Assembly: GCA_900550865.1 (NCBI GenBank)
Contig: URTM01000035.1
Location: 1 to 26,217 of the forward strand
Reading direction: 5' to 3'
From: an uncultured Dorea sp.
GTDB taxonomy: Bacteria; Bacillota; Clostridia; Lachnospirales; Lachnospiraceae
DNA length: 26,217 bases
Made by a program: the position numbers and the translations under genes. The first letter of the stretch is position 1; every line of letters starts with the position of its first letter. The notes under the pieces were generated by a model. It worked only from the letters and a program-made list of their open reading frames with translations. It had not been told where the DNA came from and searched no databases. This document shows, one piece after another, positions 16,043 to 23,540 of the stretch.

Positions 16043-16076
16043 AATTGATTATTTTTTATTAAGCAAATTGATTATT
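16043..16076. repeat. Two 11-bp direct repeats upstream of the ABC operon
   Basis: AATTGATTATT occurs at 16043-16053 and again at 16066-16076, 23 bases apart, about two helical turns. They flank a candidate minus-strand promoter (TTGCTT, 17 bases, TATCCT), so they may be binding sites for a regulator of the importer. AT-rich context makes chance repeats possible. Confidence 0.35.
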
Positions 16077-16123
16077 ATAATAGCACAGCGTAATTATAGT
16101 TTTTGTCTATAGAAAGATAATTT

Positions 16124-17293
16124 CTACTTTTCTGCCAGAACTCCATCGATAATACGCTTCACGCCAATCTCAACATTTTTCCTCGATGTAGCAAGATTCA
16201 TACGAATAAATCCATTAAACTGTTTACCTCCGAACCAATCTCCGAAATCTACGGCCAGACGACATTCCTTTTGAATAAATTCTCTTGTATCCTCCGGCTT
16301 TACATATGCTCTTAAATCAATCCACACCAGATAAGTCCCTTCCAGCGGACTCACTACTACTTTCGGAAGATCAGCTTTAAAAAGATCTCTCAGATACTGA
16401 TCATTATCTACTATCTGTTTCTTCACTTTTTCCAGCCAATCCCTTCCACCCTTGTAAGCCGCCTCGGCTGCTACAAATCCAAATGCATTACCGGTCATCA
16501 GACGGATTCGCTTTGCAAAATCATCCCATTTCGCCCGCAGACCTTCATCAGCAATGATCACAAAAGAATTCTGTCCACCTGCCAGATTAAATGTCTTAGA
16601 TGGCGCCGTAATCATAAGGACTTCATCCCAATGTTCTGTCACAAGATATGATGGTGTCTGCTTACTGTCTCCGAATACAAAATCCTGATGAATTTCATCC
16701 GAAATCACGTACACATGATGTCTGTGGCATATCTCAAACATTTCAGCAAGTTCCTGTTCTGTCCATACTCTTCCTACCGGATTATGCGGAGAGCATAAGA
16801 TAAAAACTTTCACATCATTATCAACAATCTTCTTTTCAAAGTCTGTAAAATCAATCTTATAGTATCCATCCTCATTAACAAGCTCCGATGTGATCAATCT
16901 GCGGTCATTATTCGTCACTGCCTGTAGAAACGGATAATACACTGGAGTCATCACAATTACTGCATCCTGCGGCTTCGTCAACATCTGAATCATCCAGTTA
17001 AATGCTGCTACAACCCCAGGTGCAAAGCGCAGCCATTCCTGCTTCACTTCCAAATTAAAATACTTCTTTTCCCATGCCATAAATGCATCATAATATCCAT
17101 CGGGGATCCGATAATATCCCACTGCGCCAAAATCCACATAATCATGTAAGGCTTTTTGTACACATTGCGGAACCTTAAAATCCATGTCTGCAACCCACAT
17201 TGCATGCAGGCCTTCTTCTCCAAACATTGCTGCCTGCCCATCCCATTTGTTACAATTGGAATTCCGTCTGTCTACGTATATTAATTCTTCCAT
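16124..17293 (-). CDS. MalY/PatB-type PLP-dependent C-S beta-lyase or aminotransferase
   Basis: A 389-residue fold-type I PLP enzyme. Landmarks are MWVADMDFKVP near residue 32, SPHNPVGR (168-175), SDEIH (198-202), the PLP lysine K233 in APSKTFNLAG and FIRMNLATSR with the carboxylate-binding arginine near residue 366. The MWVADMDF start and GYYRIPDGYYDA region are typical of the PatB/MalY cystathionine beta-lyase group, which releases thiol, pyruvate and ammonia from S-conjugates. AAGGAGAG precedes the ATG. It follows the small gene at 17325-17597 by 31 bases and precedes the ABC operon by 140 bases. A pure aminotransferase is the alternative. Confidence 0.92.
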   Translation of the reverse strand: MEELIYVDRRNSNCNKWDGQAAMFGEEGLHAMWVADMDFKVPQCVQKALHDYVDFGAVGYYRIPDGYYDAFMAWEKKYFNLEVKQEWLRFAPGVVAAFNWMIQMLTKPQDAVIVMTPVYYPFLQAVTNNDRRLITSELVNEDGYYKIDFTDFEKKIVDNDVKVFILCSPHNPVGRVWTEQELAEMFEICHRHHVYVISDEIHQDFVFGDSKQTPSYLVTEHWDEVLMITAPSKTFNLAGGQNSFVIIADEGLRAKWDDFAKRIRLMTGNAFGFVAAEAAYKGGRDWLEKVKKQIVDNDQYLRDLFKADLPKVVVSPLEGTYLVWIDLRAYVKPEDTREFIQKECRLAVDFGDWFGGKQFNGFIRMNLATSRKNVEIGVKRIIDGVLAEK

Positions 17294-17324
17294 AATGTAT
17301 TTCTCTCCTTATCCTTTTCGGAAA

Positions 17325-17597
17325 TTATAATCCCTCCCGGTACACACTGTTGATCGTCGCCTGAGCATGCTCCAGTTCTTTCTTCTGTATGATTGCACTG
17401 CGGTCACTTAAAATTGCCAGCATCTCATCCACTACATCTTCCACCCGCGGATTCGATATCCGGTAAAGATAGCCCAGCATCCTGGTTGCTGTATAGTCCG
17501 TATTCATATGTTTGTAAGCAATCTCTCTGCACAAATCATCAGGATATCCTTTTTCTTTCAATGCATGATACAGTTCGTCTGCTCTTGACTTCGGCAT
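17325..17597 (-). CDS. Small conserved hypothetical protein
   Basis: A 90-residue soluble, helical, charged protein (ADELYHALKEKGYPDD, then NTDYTATRMLGYLYR, then VVDEMLAILSDR). It has no membrane segment and no cysteine cluster. I do not recognise a named family. It has a ribosome binding site (AAAGAGG) and a plausible promoter at 17660-17688. It is followed within 31 bases by the PatB-like gene, so the two are probably cotranscribed. A small regulatory or accessory protein is possible but unproven. Confidence 0.7.
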   Translation of the reverse strand: MPKSRADELYHALKEKGYPDDLCREIAYKHMNTDYTATRMLGYLYRISNPRVEDVVDEMLAILSDRSAIIQKKELEHAQATINSVYREGL

Positions 17598-17659
17598 ATT
17601 TTTTCCTCTTTCATTTCATATGTATATTTTCTTTTATATTCGCATCTGCTCCACCTATA

Positions 17660-17688
17660 ATTATAATATAGCAATGCTCTTTTATCAG
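17660..17688 (-). promoter_or_regulatory. Candidate promoter for the small gene and PatB-like gene
   Basis: CTGATA (17683-17688), a 17-bp spacer and a perfect TATAAT (17660-17665), about 60 bases before the ATG. Confidence 0.5.
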
Positions 17689-17716
17689 TGCTCTATTCCC
17701 GGCCCCCAACACATTT

Positions 17717-18640
17717 TTATAACGCCTTATCCATAAATGCAATAATACCCGCTTCGACTTCGTTCTTAATCTCAGCATAATTATGTATCTCGTGGCGGTA
17801 TCCCGAGTACAACTTCGTCGTTACGTTATGTCCGGTCTGTACCAGCCAGTTACTTACCTGATATACACCGACACCATACTCACCTACCGGGTCCTGATCT
17901 CCCGCAATATTATAGATTGGCAGGTCTGTCGGCACTTTTTCGGCCCACTTTGTTCCCTCGATCTGTAACATCATCTGAATGAAATCATATACCGAACGGT
18001 TGCTGGTCGGTCTGGTAAATGCATCAAACGGATCATCGGCATGATCCCGCTGTACATACGGATCTGCACAGATCCACTCATTTCCGATGCTGACCTCTCC
18101 ACAGCGCTCACACATCCATCCCATCAGTTCTCCGGTATATGACGGATCGGATTCTTCTCCATGTCCTGCGTCGATCGCTTCTTTTAATTTTTTTCCCGTC
18201 TCTTCTGCCCCGCGGAAGATTCCCGTTGTTCCGCAGATGGTTGCCCCGGCCAGTTCGTCCCCGTATTTTGCAATGAAATCTCTTGTGATAAAAGATCCCA
18301 TGCTGTGTCCGAATAAGAAATATGGCAGATCCGGATATTTTTCACACACAATTCCTTTCAATGTATGCTCGTCTTCCATCATTGTATGCGGTCCTTTGTC
18401 TCCCCAGTCGCCCCACACATTATTGACCATTGCTGTCTTCCCATGTCCTACATGATCGTCTGCTGCCACGATATAACCCGCATCCATGAAGGCAGATATC
18501 ATGTGCAGATAACGTCTGGAATGTTCCCCAAATCCGTGGATCACCTGGACAATTCCCTTCGGTTTGCAAGCCGGAACATAGATCCATCCCTGAACCTGGT
18601 CACGTCCGTTGCAGGACGCAAAAGATACTTCGTGTAACAT
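17717..18640 (-). CDS. Monoacylglycerol lipase / lysophospholipase-like alpha/beta hydrolase
   Basis: A 307-residue serine hydrolase of the PldB/monoacylglycerol-lipase group. HGFGEHSRRY (35-44) is the family oxyanion signature HGxGEHxxRY. GHSMGS carries the nucleophile S113, AGDQDPVG the acid D250, and YRHEIHNY the base H283. No signal peptide, so probably cytoplasmic. A cap region rich in cysteine (MCERCGEVSIGNEWIC) is unusual. The start ATG has AAGGAGGAAT upstream. It lies 36 bases after the HD-domain gene, suggesting it is the last gene of the five-gene run from 20667. Natural substrate unknown. Confidence 0.88.
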   Translation of the reverse strand: MLHEVSFASCNGRDQVQGWIYVPACKPKGIVQVIHGFGEHSRRYLHMISAFMDAGYIVAADDHVGHGKTAMVNNVWGDWGDKGPHTMMEDEHTLKGIVCEKYPDLPYFLFGHSMGSFITRDFIAKYGDELAGATICGTTGIFRGAEETGKKLKEAIDAGHGEESDPSYTGELMGWMCERCGEVSIGNEWICADPYVQRDHADDPFDAFTRPTSNRSVYDFIQMMLQIEGTKWAEKVPTDLPIYNIAGDQDPVGEYGVGVYQVSNWLVQTGHNVTTKLYSGYRHEIHNYAEIKNEVEAGIIAFMDKAL

Positions 18641-18676
18641 AATGTATTCCTCCTTTTCTATCTTATCCGTACGATT

Positions 18677-19234
18677 TTAGATTCTTTTATTCTGTACGGT
18701 TATAAGCTGTTCTTCAAAAATCCTCCGGTATTCCTCTTCCACCTCACCAAATGATCTGACCTCATAGCTCAGATCAATATGCAATTCGGGAGCTTCACTC
18801 TCCTGCTTTTCCCCCAAAAGTACTGTTAGATCATACCTTAACATTGCCTTATCAATCGCATTCAACTGCATCTTCTCTTCCGGTGTCAGGTCCGAACCGA
18901 GAAATTTTTCATAAATCATAGAAAGCATACGTTCTTCGCGTTCATTATATTCCGGCAGTTCCTTCTTAAAAGGCGACGGAACATCCGACATATAACACTC
19001 ACTTGCATCGTGAAGCAGGCATGCAAGCACCATCCTATCCGACAGACCTCTCGCCTTTGCCTCTTTTGCACAGCAAATGCAATGTTCCCCGACCGACCAG
19101 AACGTCTTCACATGACCATTTCCTCTGCATATCAGGGACAGCGCATGTGCAATATCTGCTATGTCAAATAACTCCGGATCCGGCTCTGTTGGTTTAAAAT
19201 GTTTTCCTGTGTAGGTCGTAATGTATTCGCTCAT
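18677..19234 (-). CDS. HD-domain phosphohydrolase (YfbR-related)
   Basis: A 185-residue metal-dependent phosphohydrolase. The HD metal ligands are visible as H51 in SVGEHC, H75-D76 in LLHDASE and a later aspartate, D134-like, in NAIDKAMLRYD. Relatives act as nucleotidases on deoxynucleotides, which would be a housekeeping or pool-control role here. The ATG at 19232-19234 overlaps the TGA of the upstream gene as ATGA, so translation is coupled; that is why I reject the 22 extra in-frame residues upstream. Confidence 0.85.
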   Translation of the reverse strand: MSEYITTYTGKHFKPTEPDPELFDIADIAHALSLICRGNGHVKTFWSVGEHCICCAKEAKARGLSDRMVLACLLHDASECYMSDVPSPFKKELPEYNEREERMLSMIYEKFLGSDLTPEEKMQLNAIDKAMLRYDLTVLLGEKQESEAPELHIDLSYEVRSFGEVEEEYRRIFEEQLITVQNKRI

Positions 19235-19686
19235 TTTCTTTTTTGCTCTTTCATATACTCTTCCAGAATCTCCGCTGCTCTTCTGCATGCTTTCACACAA
19301 GGTCTGCTCTGATAATACGCTTCCGTTCTGACCGCAGGTTCTTCCAGATCTTCGCCCTTCTCCAGCCCAAGAAGTTCCCGGCAGATCAGGCTTCCTTCCG
19401 AAGCTTCAAAGGATCCACAAAGCTTCTGCACAAGTGCATAAAGCTGCTTTTTCCCCGCCGCATCTTTCGGATCATCGTATCCGTACAGATCACCGATTAC
19501 CATGACCATCCCCGTCACAGCTCCGCATACCTCACGAAGCTTGCCGAATCCCGCTCCGAACGGGCTTGCCTTCTTCGCTGCTTCTTCTACTGTTATTCCC
19601 AGCTCTTCCGCAAATGCTGCGTAGACTGACTGGCTGCAGTTGTAGCCTGTACGGAAGAGAGATTCTGCTTTGTCTGCTTTGTTCAT
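19231..19686 (-). CDS. C_GCAxxG_C_C family (putative redox) protein
   Basis: A 151-residue protein with the diagnostic ordered cysteines: C17 in GYNCSQSV, C54-G-A in REVCGAVTG, C90 in QKLCGSF, C102 in ICRELLG, and C130/C134 in RPCVKACRRA. The spacing fits the C_GCAxxG_C_C family, small proteins thought to bind a metal or take part in redox chemistry; the function is not established. A clear GGAGGTG precedes the ATG. It overlaps the HD gene by four bases and follows the YkgJ-like gene by 53 bases. Confidence 0.88.
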   Translation of the reverse strand: MNKADKAESLFRTGYNCSQSVYAAFAEELGITVEEAAKKASPFGAGFGKLREVCGAVTGMVMVIGDLYGYDDPKDAAGKKQLYALVQKLCGSFEASEGSLICRELLGLEKGEDLEEPAVRTEAYYQSRPCVKACRRAAEILEEYMKEQKRK

Positions 19687-19739
19687 TGATTTTCACCTCC
19701 GGTTGTAATTACCTCTTTATCATTCCATTTACATTATCA

Positions 19740-20240
19740 TCAATGAAAGTTATATATTTTCTTTAACCGTTCCCAGATCTCATATGCTACAGGACACACC
19801 GCTATCGCATCAAGCATACCATACAAACTCCCCAAACGTCCCGGTTGATCCGTATATGGATACTTCTTACAGCCATCCGGCTTGCACTCCTCTAAAAGAC
19901 ATTCTCCATTCTTTTGAAGAAAATCACATGGTTTATTTTTCGTTAAATAAGTCCCTTCTGTCTCATCTTTTTCCAGATATGTCTGAACAAATTGCGGCTC
20001 TTCCATCTTAAGATACTCTGCCGCTTCCTTCACTTCATCTGTCGTAAGTTCCGCACAGTACTCTTTACAACAGTTACGGCATCTGCCGCAATCGAAGTTT
20101 TCAAATAATTCTTTGTGCAGTTGTAAAAATTGCTGATCCAGTTCTTCTTCATCCGCATTGCATTTTAAGAAGCTTCGGAATCTTAAGTTCTCTTTTTCTT
20201 TCTTTTTTGCTTCAAAATGTATTTTTCTTGCCGGGAGCAT
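19740..20240 (-). CDS. YkgJ-family cysteine cluster protein
   Basis: A 166-residue cytoplasmic protein of the YkgJ (zinc/iron-chelating) type. CGRCRNCC (C51, C54, C57, C58) and C62 are followed by C105 in KPCDFL, C114, C119 in LEECKPDGC and C124, then KYPYTDQPG and a final AVCPVAYEI. The family is predicted to bind Fe-S or zinc, with unknown role. The lysine-rich N-terminus is atypical. It lies 37 bases after the winged-helix gene and 53 bases before another cysteine-rich protein. Confidence 0.87.
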   Translation of the reverse strand: MLPARKIHFEAKKKEKENLRFRSFLKCNADEEELDQQFLQLHKELFENFDCGRCRNCCKEYCAELTTDEVKEAAEYLKMEEPQFVQTYLEKDETEGTYLTKNKPCDFLQKNGECLLEECKPDGCKKYPYTDQPGRLGSLYGMLDAIAVCPVAYEIWERLKKIYNFH

Positions 20241-20277
20241 ACAATCACTCTTCCTTTATTAATATCTCTTACGTTTA

Positions 20278-20667
20278 TTACTTTATATTTTTTATCAAAT
20301 TTTCAATTTCTGTTTTCAACTGCTTTAAAGCTTCCACGTCCTGTCTGGCTCTGTTCAATTCTGTATCATTAGTATTAAGCCATCCCATTTTTTTCAACTC
20401 TTCAATTCTCTTGCGTATACTTTTTACTTCGTCTTCTATCGTCGTACACACTTTTTCTCCTTCAAGCTTATACTTTCCCCTCACTACAGTCACTATTCTT
20501 TTATCCTTTTTTTTAAGATTATATATTGTCCCACGAATAGCCCTTCTCTGCTTTTCGTTTATAATACCTCTTTTTAAGCATATCCGTTGAAGTTCATCCG
20601 CCGAATGTACTTCTCCATCTTTTAAAACTTCATAAACAACTTCCTCAATCGCTTCTCTTTGAGTCAT
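20278..20667 (-). CDS. Hypothetical protein with winged-helix-like N-terminus and coiled-coil C-terminus
   Basis: A 129-residue protein. Residues 1-70 (MTQREAIEEVVYEVLKDG, then ADELQRICLKRGI and RRAIRGTIYNLKKKDKRI, ending VRGKYKL) look like a winged-helix DNA-binding fold. Residues 80-129 form a charged coiled coil ending in ENLIKNIK. I chose the ATG at 20665-20667 because AAGGAGG sits directly upstream; 26 more in-frame residues would translate the structured GC-rich leader. It may regulate the downstream genes. I do not recognise a named family. Confidence 0.72.
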   Translation of the reverse strand: MTQREAIEEVVYEVLKDGEVHSADELQRICLKRGIINEKQRRAIRGTIYNLKKKDKRIVTVVRGKYKLEGEKVCTTIEDEVKSIRKRIEELKKMGWLNTNDTELNRARQDVEALKQLKTEIENLIKNIK

Positions 20668-20679
20668 ATTTTCCTCCTT

Positions 20680-20760
20680 CGGACGTTTTCCGTCCGCCGC
20701 ACATCGTTTTACTATCATCGCGCATCGTTTCGCGGGACGTCGCATTGTATTTCGTCAATA
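20680..20760 (-). promoter_or_regulatory. GC-rich structured leader of the winged-helix gene
   Basis: On the minus strand CGGACG-gaaaa-CGTCCG (20680-20696) forms a hairpin ending directly at the ribosome binding site. Two AAACGATG(C/T)GCG repeats lie just upstream. The patch is far richer in G+C than its AT-rich surroundings. It may be an operator or a translational control element. Confidence 0.4.
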
Positions 20761-20781
20761 ATTAGCAACGCTTCTATTACT

Positions 20782-20810
20782 AGAATAATACCAAGTCGTA
20801 ATTCTCGCAA
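20782..20810 (-). promoter_or_regulatory. Candidate promoter of the five-gene run
   Basis: TTGCGA (20805-20810), a 17-bp spacer and TATTCT (20782-20787), each a 4/6 match. It would give a leader of about 110 bases containing the hairpin at 20680-20696. Confidence 0.3.
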
Positions 20811-20864
20811 GGCTAAATACACATTTTTCATCAATAAATACTTCCTACATTTCAGATACTATAA

Positions 20865-20887
20865 AAGAGCAGCAACAAGCTGCTCTT
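20865..20887 (-). terminator. Terminator of the AAA-ATPase gene
   Basis: AAGAGCAGC-(5)-GCTGCTCTT is a perfect 9-bp stem (20865-20873 and 20879-20887) about 45 bases past the stop. The minus-strand T-run is short (CTCTTTTATAG), so termination may be partial. Confidence 0.6.
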
Positions 20888-20933
20888 AACACTAAACTTC
20901 CTTTATACCTAATCTTATTCTTTCTCTGACTTT

Positions 20934-22520
20934 CTATTTCTTATACGCCTCAATCACACACTCATGTTTCTTATCTTTTTTACTATAATTAATCCCAACC
21001 AGCAAAATATCACCTGTATAATCTTGAATAGAATCCGGATATTTTCTATCCTTTATCTGCTGCAATGCACTCACAACACTTTTATTCCATTTCAATTCCA
21101 CAACAAGTGCCGGATAATCATTCTTATATTCCGGTTTTGGAATAAACACGAAATCGGCGAAACCACGTCCCGTTGGCAATTCTCGAACCGGCTTAAAATA
21201 ATATTGCATTGCACTCAGATACGCCAATGCCAGTACACTGCTAAGTGAATTTTCATTATTGTATTGAATTGCTGAAGCATATTCCTCATGTATCTTTTCT
21301 ATCCGTTCTGCAACTGCTTCACCATCCTTATCCAACGTTGCATCTAGCAACAATTCGGATTCCTGCTGAAAAAGTAACATCTCGTTCCACCGTTTTCTCC
21401 GCGTCGCACGAATCAGCTCCTGTCTGATCTCCTCATTCGGTACAAACGCCATTCTGGAAGCGCCCGAATAACCCAGATATCCCATATGAATCAGATACGT
21501 CAGGACATCGTCCTTATTCACAATATTTGCAATGTCATTCTGAAATGAAGCAACGTCCACTTCAACCGCTGCCCCCGACAACATTTCAATAATTGCAGTC
21601 TTTAATCCATCAAAATCCATATTAATCAATGGAACGATCGAATCATAGGAAGCCGTTCCTGACCAGTAACTCTGAAAATTTCCATCTGTCATCAGATTCA
21701 CAACGGCGTTTGGATTATAGACATGATATTTTCCTAATTGATAACCATCATACCAGCGTTTCACCTCAGAAAAATCCTTTTTATATTCTTCACAAAGTTC
21801 TTTTACTTCTTCCTCTGTGAAGCCAATATACGAAGCCAACGGGCCTGCATTCAACATCGAATATTCGCGGAAATTATTAAGTGCCGATTGTGTTCTTTCT
21901 TTTTTTATCGGTAAAATCCCCGTAAGATAGGCGAGCTGAATATATTTCGTAGGTTCCGTTCCTTTAAACATGCTTCTCAGAAAACGGATATATTCATCCT
22001 GTACTTTTTTATTCGCTGATTCATCCCTGATAAGGACATCCCATTCATCAATAATGATAATAAATTTCTGTCCGGTCTTGTCCTTAACTCGAGAAAGCCC
22101 ATCCGGCAAAGATCTTACGTCCGATGACAAAATTTCCGGATAAATTTCCCTCAATTCATCCAATACCGTCCTGGTAATATATGCTACAACATTTTCTGCT
22201 TCCTCACAGTTGGTCAGAAACCATTGTACATCTATATGGATCACATCATATTTATTAAGATGCTTCTTAAAATCTTCTGTTTTTCCTATCTCAAGACCAG
22301 AAAACATCTCTTCCGAATCCGCACCTTTGCTGTAATATGCTGCAAGCATATTCGCCGCATATGATTTTCCAAACCGCCGCGGACGACTGTTGCAAATATA
22401 TCCGTCTGTTGAGTCCAGTACATCATTCATACAGGCAATTAAACCAGTTTTATCTATATAAATTTTAGAATTCAGTGCGACCTGAAAAGCACTATTATCC
22501 GGATTCACAAATCTTCCCAT
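20934..22520 (-). CDS. AAA-ATPase-like protein with C-terminal PD-(D/E)XK nuclease-fold domain
   Basis: A 528-residue protein. An N-terminal AAA-ATPase-like domain has the Walker A-like RPRRFGKS (46-53) and Walker B IIIIDEWD (154-161). A middle helical region follows. The C-terminal PD-(D/E)XK domain has GRGFADFVFIP (D456) and VVELKWNK (E475, K477), so the nuclease triad looks intact. The combination matches the PF09820 plus PF08011 architecture, abundant and multicopy in gut Clostridia and Bacteroidetes; function is unknown, with defence or mobile-element roles often proposed. It is transcribed alone from a promoter nearly identical to that of the 5'-nucleotidase. Confidence 0.9.
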   Translation of the reverse strand: MGRFVNPDNSAFQVALNSKIYIDKTGLIACMNDVLDSTDGYICNSRPRRFGKSYAANMLAAYYSKGADSEEMFSGLEIGKTEDFKKHLNKYDVIHIDVQWFLTNCEEAENVVAYITRTVLDELREIYPEILSSDVRSLPDGLSRVKDKTGQKFIIIIDEWDVLIRDESANKKVQDEYIRFLRSMFKGTEPTKYIQLAYLTGILPIKKERTQSALNNFREYSMLNAGPLASYIGFTEEEVKELCEEYKKDFSEVKRWYDGYQLGKYHVYNPNAVVNLMTDGNFQSYWSGTASYDSIVPLINMDFDGLKTAIIEMLSGAAVEVDVASFQNDIANIVNKDDVLTYLIHMGYLGYSGASRMAFVPNEEIRQELIRATRRKRWNEMLLFQQESELLLDATLDKDGEAVAERIEKIHEEYASAIQYNNENSLSSVLALAYLSAMQYYFKPVRELPTGRGFADFVFIPKPEYKNDYPALVVELKWNKSVVSALQQIKDRKYPDSIQDYTGDILLVGINYSKKDKKHECVIEAYKK

Positions 22521-22540
22521 ATATTACACCTTCTAATCTA

Positions 22541-22587
22541 CTTCTATACTGATTATGATACCATGAAACATCAACGTCCTCAACTTC
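22541..22587 (-). promoter_or_regulatory. Promoter module, copy B (AAA-ATPase gene)
   Basis: On the minus strand TTGAGG (22578-22583), a 17-bp spacer and TATCAT (22555-22560), with a predicted start near 22548, about 28 bases before the ATG. It matches copy A at 42 of 47 positions. The -35 box lies only seven bases beyond the esterase stop codon. Confidence 0.65.
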
Positions 22588-22589
22588 TA

Positions 22590-23360
22590 TTATAAGCCAT
22601 TTTTCGCACCAAACGTCCATCTGACACCCTTAGCCAGTCTCTTCCCCGCATCAGCAAAATGTCCTCCCGCATTCCACTCTAAAACCACAGATTCCACCAT
22701 CGGATCTTCCTCTAATCGCTCTTCCTGCGCCCTGGTTCTGTCGCCGACTGCTGCCATTATTTTATTTCTCGTCTTCTCCTCTTTGCCGCCAAGACTTAGA
22801 TATACACTACATTTACTTCGAAGCATATGCTCTCTCATATAATGATCCCACTCTGGAAACCATAATGAACCCGAACAACATATAATTCCAGAAAATGCAT
22901 CATTTTCATAAGCTGTCCACAAAGCGAATAGTCCGGCAAGTGAATAACCCATCAGCCAATGCTCCCTGTCTTTCGCACCAAAAGTCCGGTCAATATACGG
23001 TACGCATTCCTCTGTCAGCCATTTCAATGTCTTCGCACCTTGTCCAGCAAAATCTTCTTTTCCGAATACCGCTGATGCTTTCCAAGGCGAAAAATCCCGG
23101 TTCCAGTCTTCCACCTGAAATGCTACGAGCAGGAAATTTTGCTCCGATACACATTCCAGCAAAGACTCCCACAGATGTTCCACTTCATTCCCCTGGTGTG
23201 GATACATGCCCCAGAAGATGATTGGACCGCCGGTTCCGTTCTGAGCGAGATGTAGTTTGATTCCGTTTATTGTAATATCCTGAATTATTCCGACAATCCC
23301 TCCGCCCTTTTCTTTTGTTAGCTCCGTTGTAAGCATTTGCTTTTTCTCTTTATCTTCCAT
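22590..23360 (-). CDS. Putative esterase (alpha/beta hydrolase, esterase-D/Fes-like)
   Basis: A 256-residue alpha/beta hydrolase. The nucleophile elbow is GYSLAG (S140); IICCSGSLWFPEW follows as in the esterase D/ferri-enterobactin-esterase-like group, and H234 in AGGHFADAG is the likely catalytic histidine. No signal peptide. I start at the ATG at 23358-23360, preceded by AGGAG at eight bases; a 29-residue in-frame extension has no good site and reads cysteine-rich junk. No siderophore genes lie nearby, so a general ester hydrolase is safest. I see no convincing promoter or gene in the 180 bases upstream. Confidence 0.82.
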   Translation of the reverse strand: MEDKEKKQMLTTELTKEKGGGIVGIIQDITINGIKLHLAQNGTGGPIIFWGMYPHQGNEVEHLWESLLECVSEQNFLLVAFQVEDWNRDFSPWKASAVFGKEDFAGQGAKTLKWLTEECVPYIDRTFGAKDREHWLMGYSLAGLFALWTAYENDAFSGIICCSGSLWFPEWDHYMREHMLRSKCSVYLSLGGKEEKTRNKIMAAVGDRTRAQEERLEEDPMVESVVLEWNAGGHFADAGKRLAKGVRWTFGAKNGL

Positions 23361-23540
23361 CTGCAATTCTCCTAAATTACAAAGATTCATCTTTATTAAT
23401 CTCTTCCATATACCCGGCTGTAACAATGCCTGCCGGCAATGCCACAATTGCTCTAAATGTTCTTTTTTCCCAAATTATGAAAAGTATCAAGAATAAAAAT
23501 TTCATTATTAGTATGCACAGCCCTTTCTTCTTACTAAAGT

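Noticed and set aside
15984..16123. Possible TPP, SAM or other riboswitch before the ABC importer
   Set aside because: Only 140 AT-rich bases are available and no conserved aptamer motif is visible.
20668..20745. In-frame N-terminal extension of the winged-helix protein
   Set aside because: It would translate the hairpin leader. The ATG at 20667 has a strong AAGGAGG site.
20934..22520. A complete anti-phage defence system built on the AAA/nuclease gene
   Set aside because: The gene stands alone with its own promoter and terminator, and neighbouring genes are not recognised defence partners. Only the single-gene domain architecture is supported.
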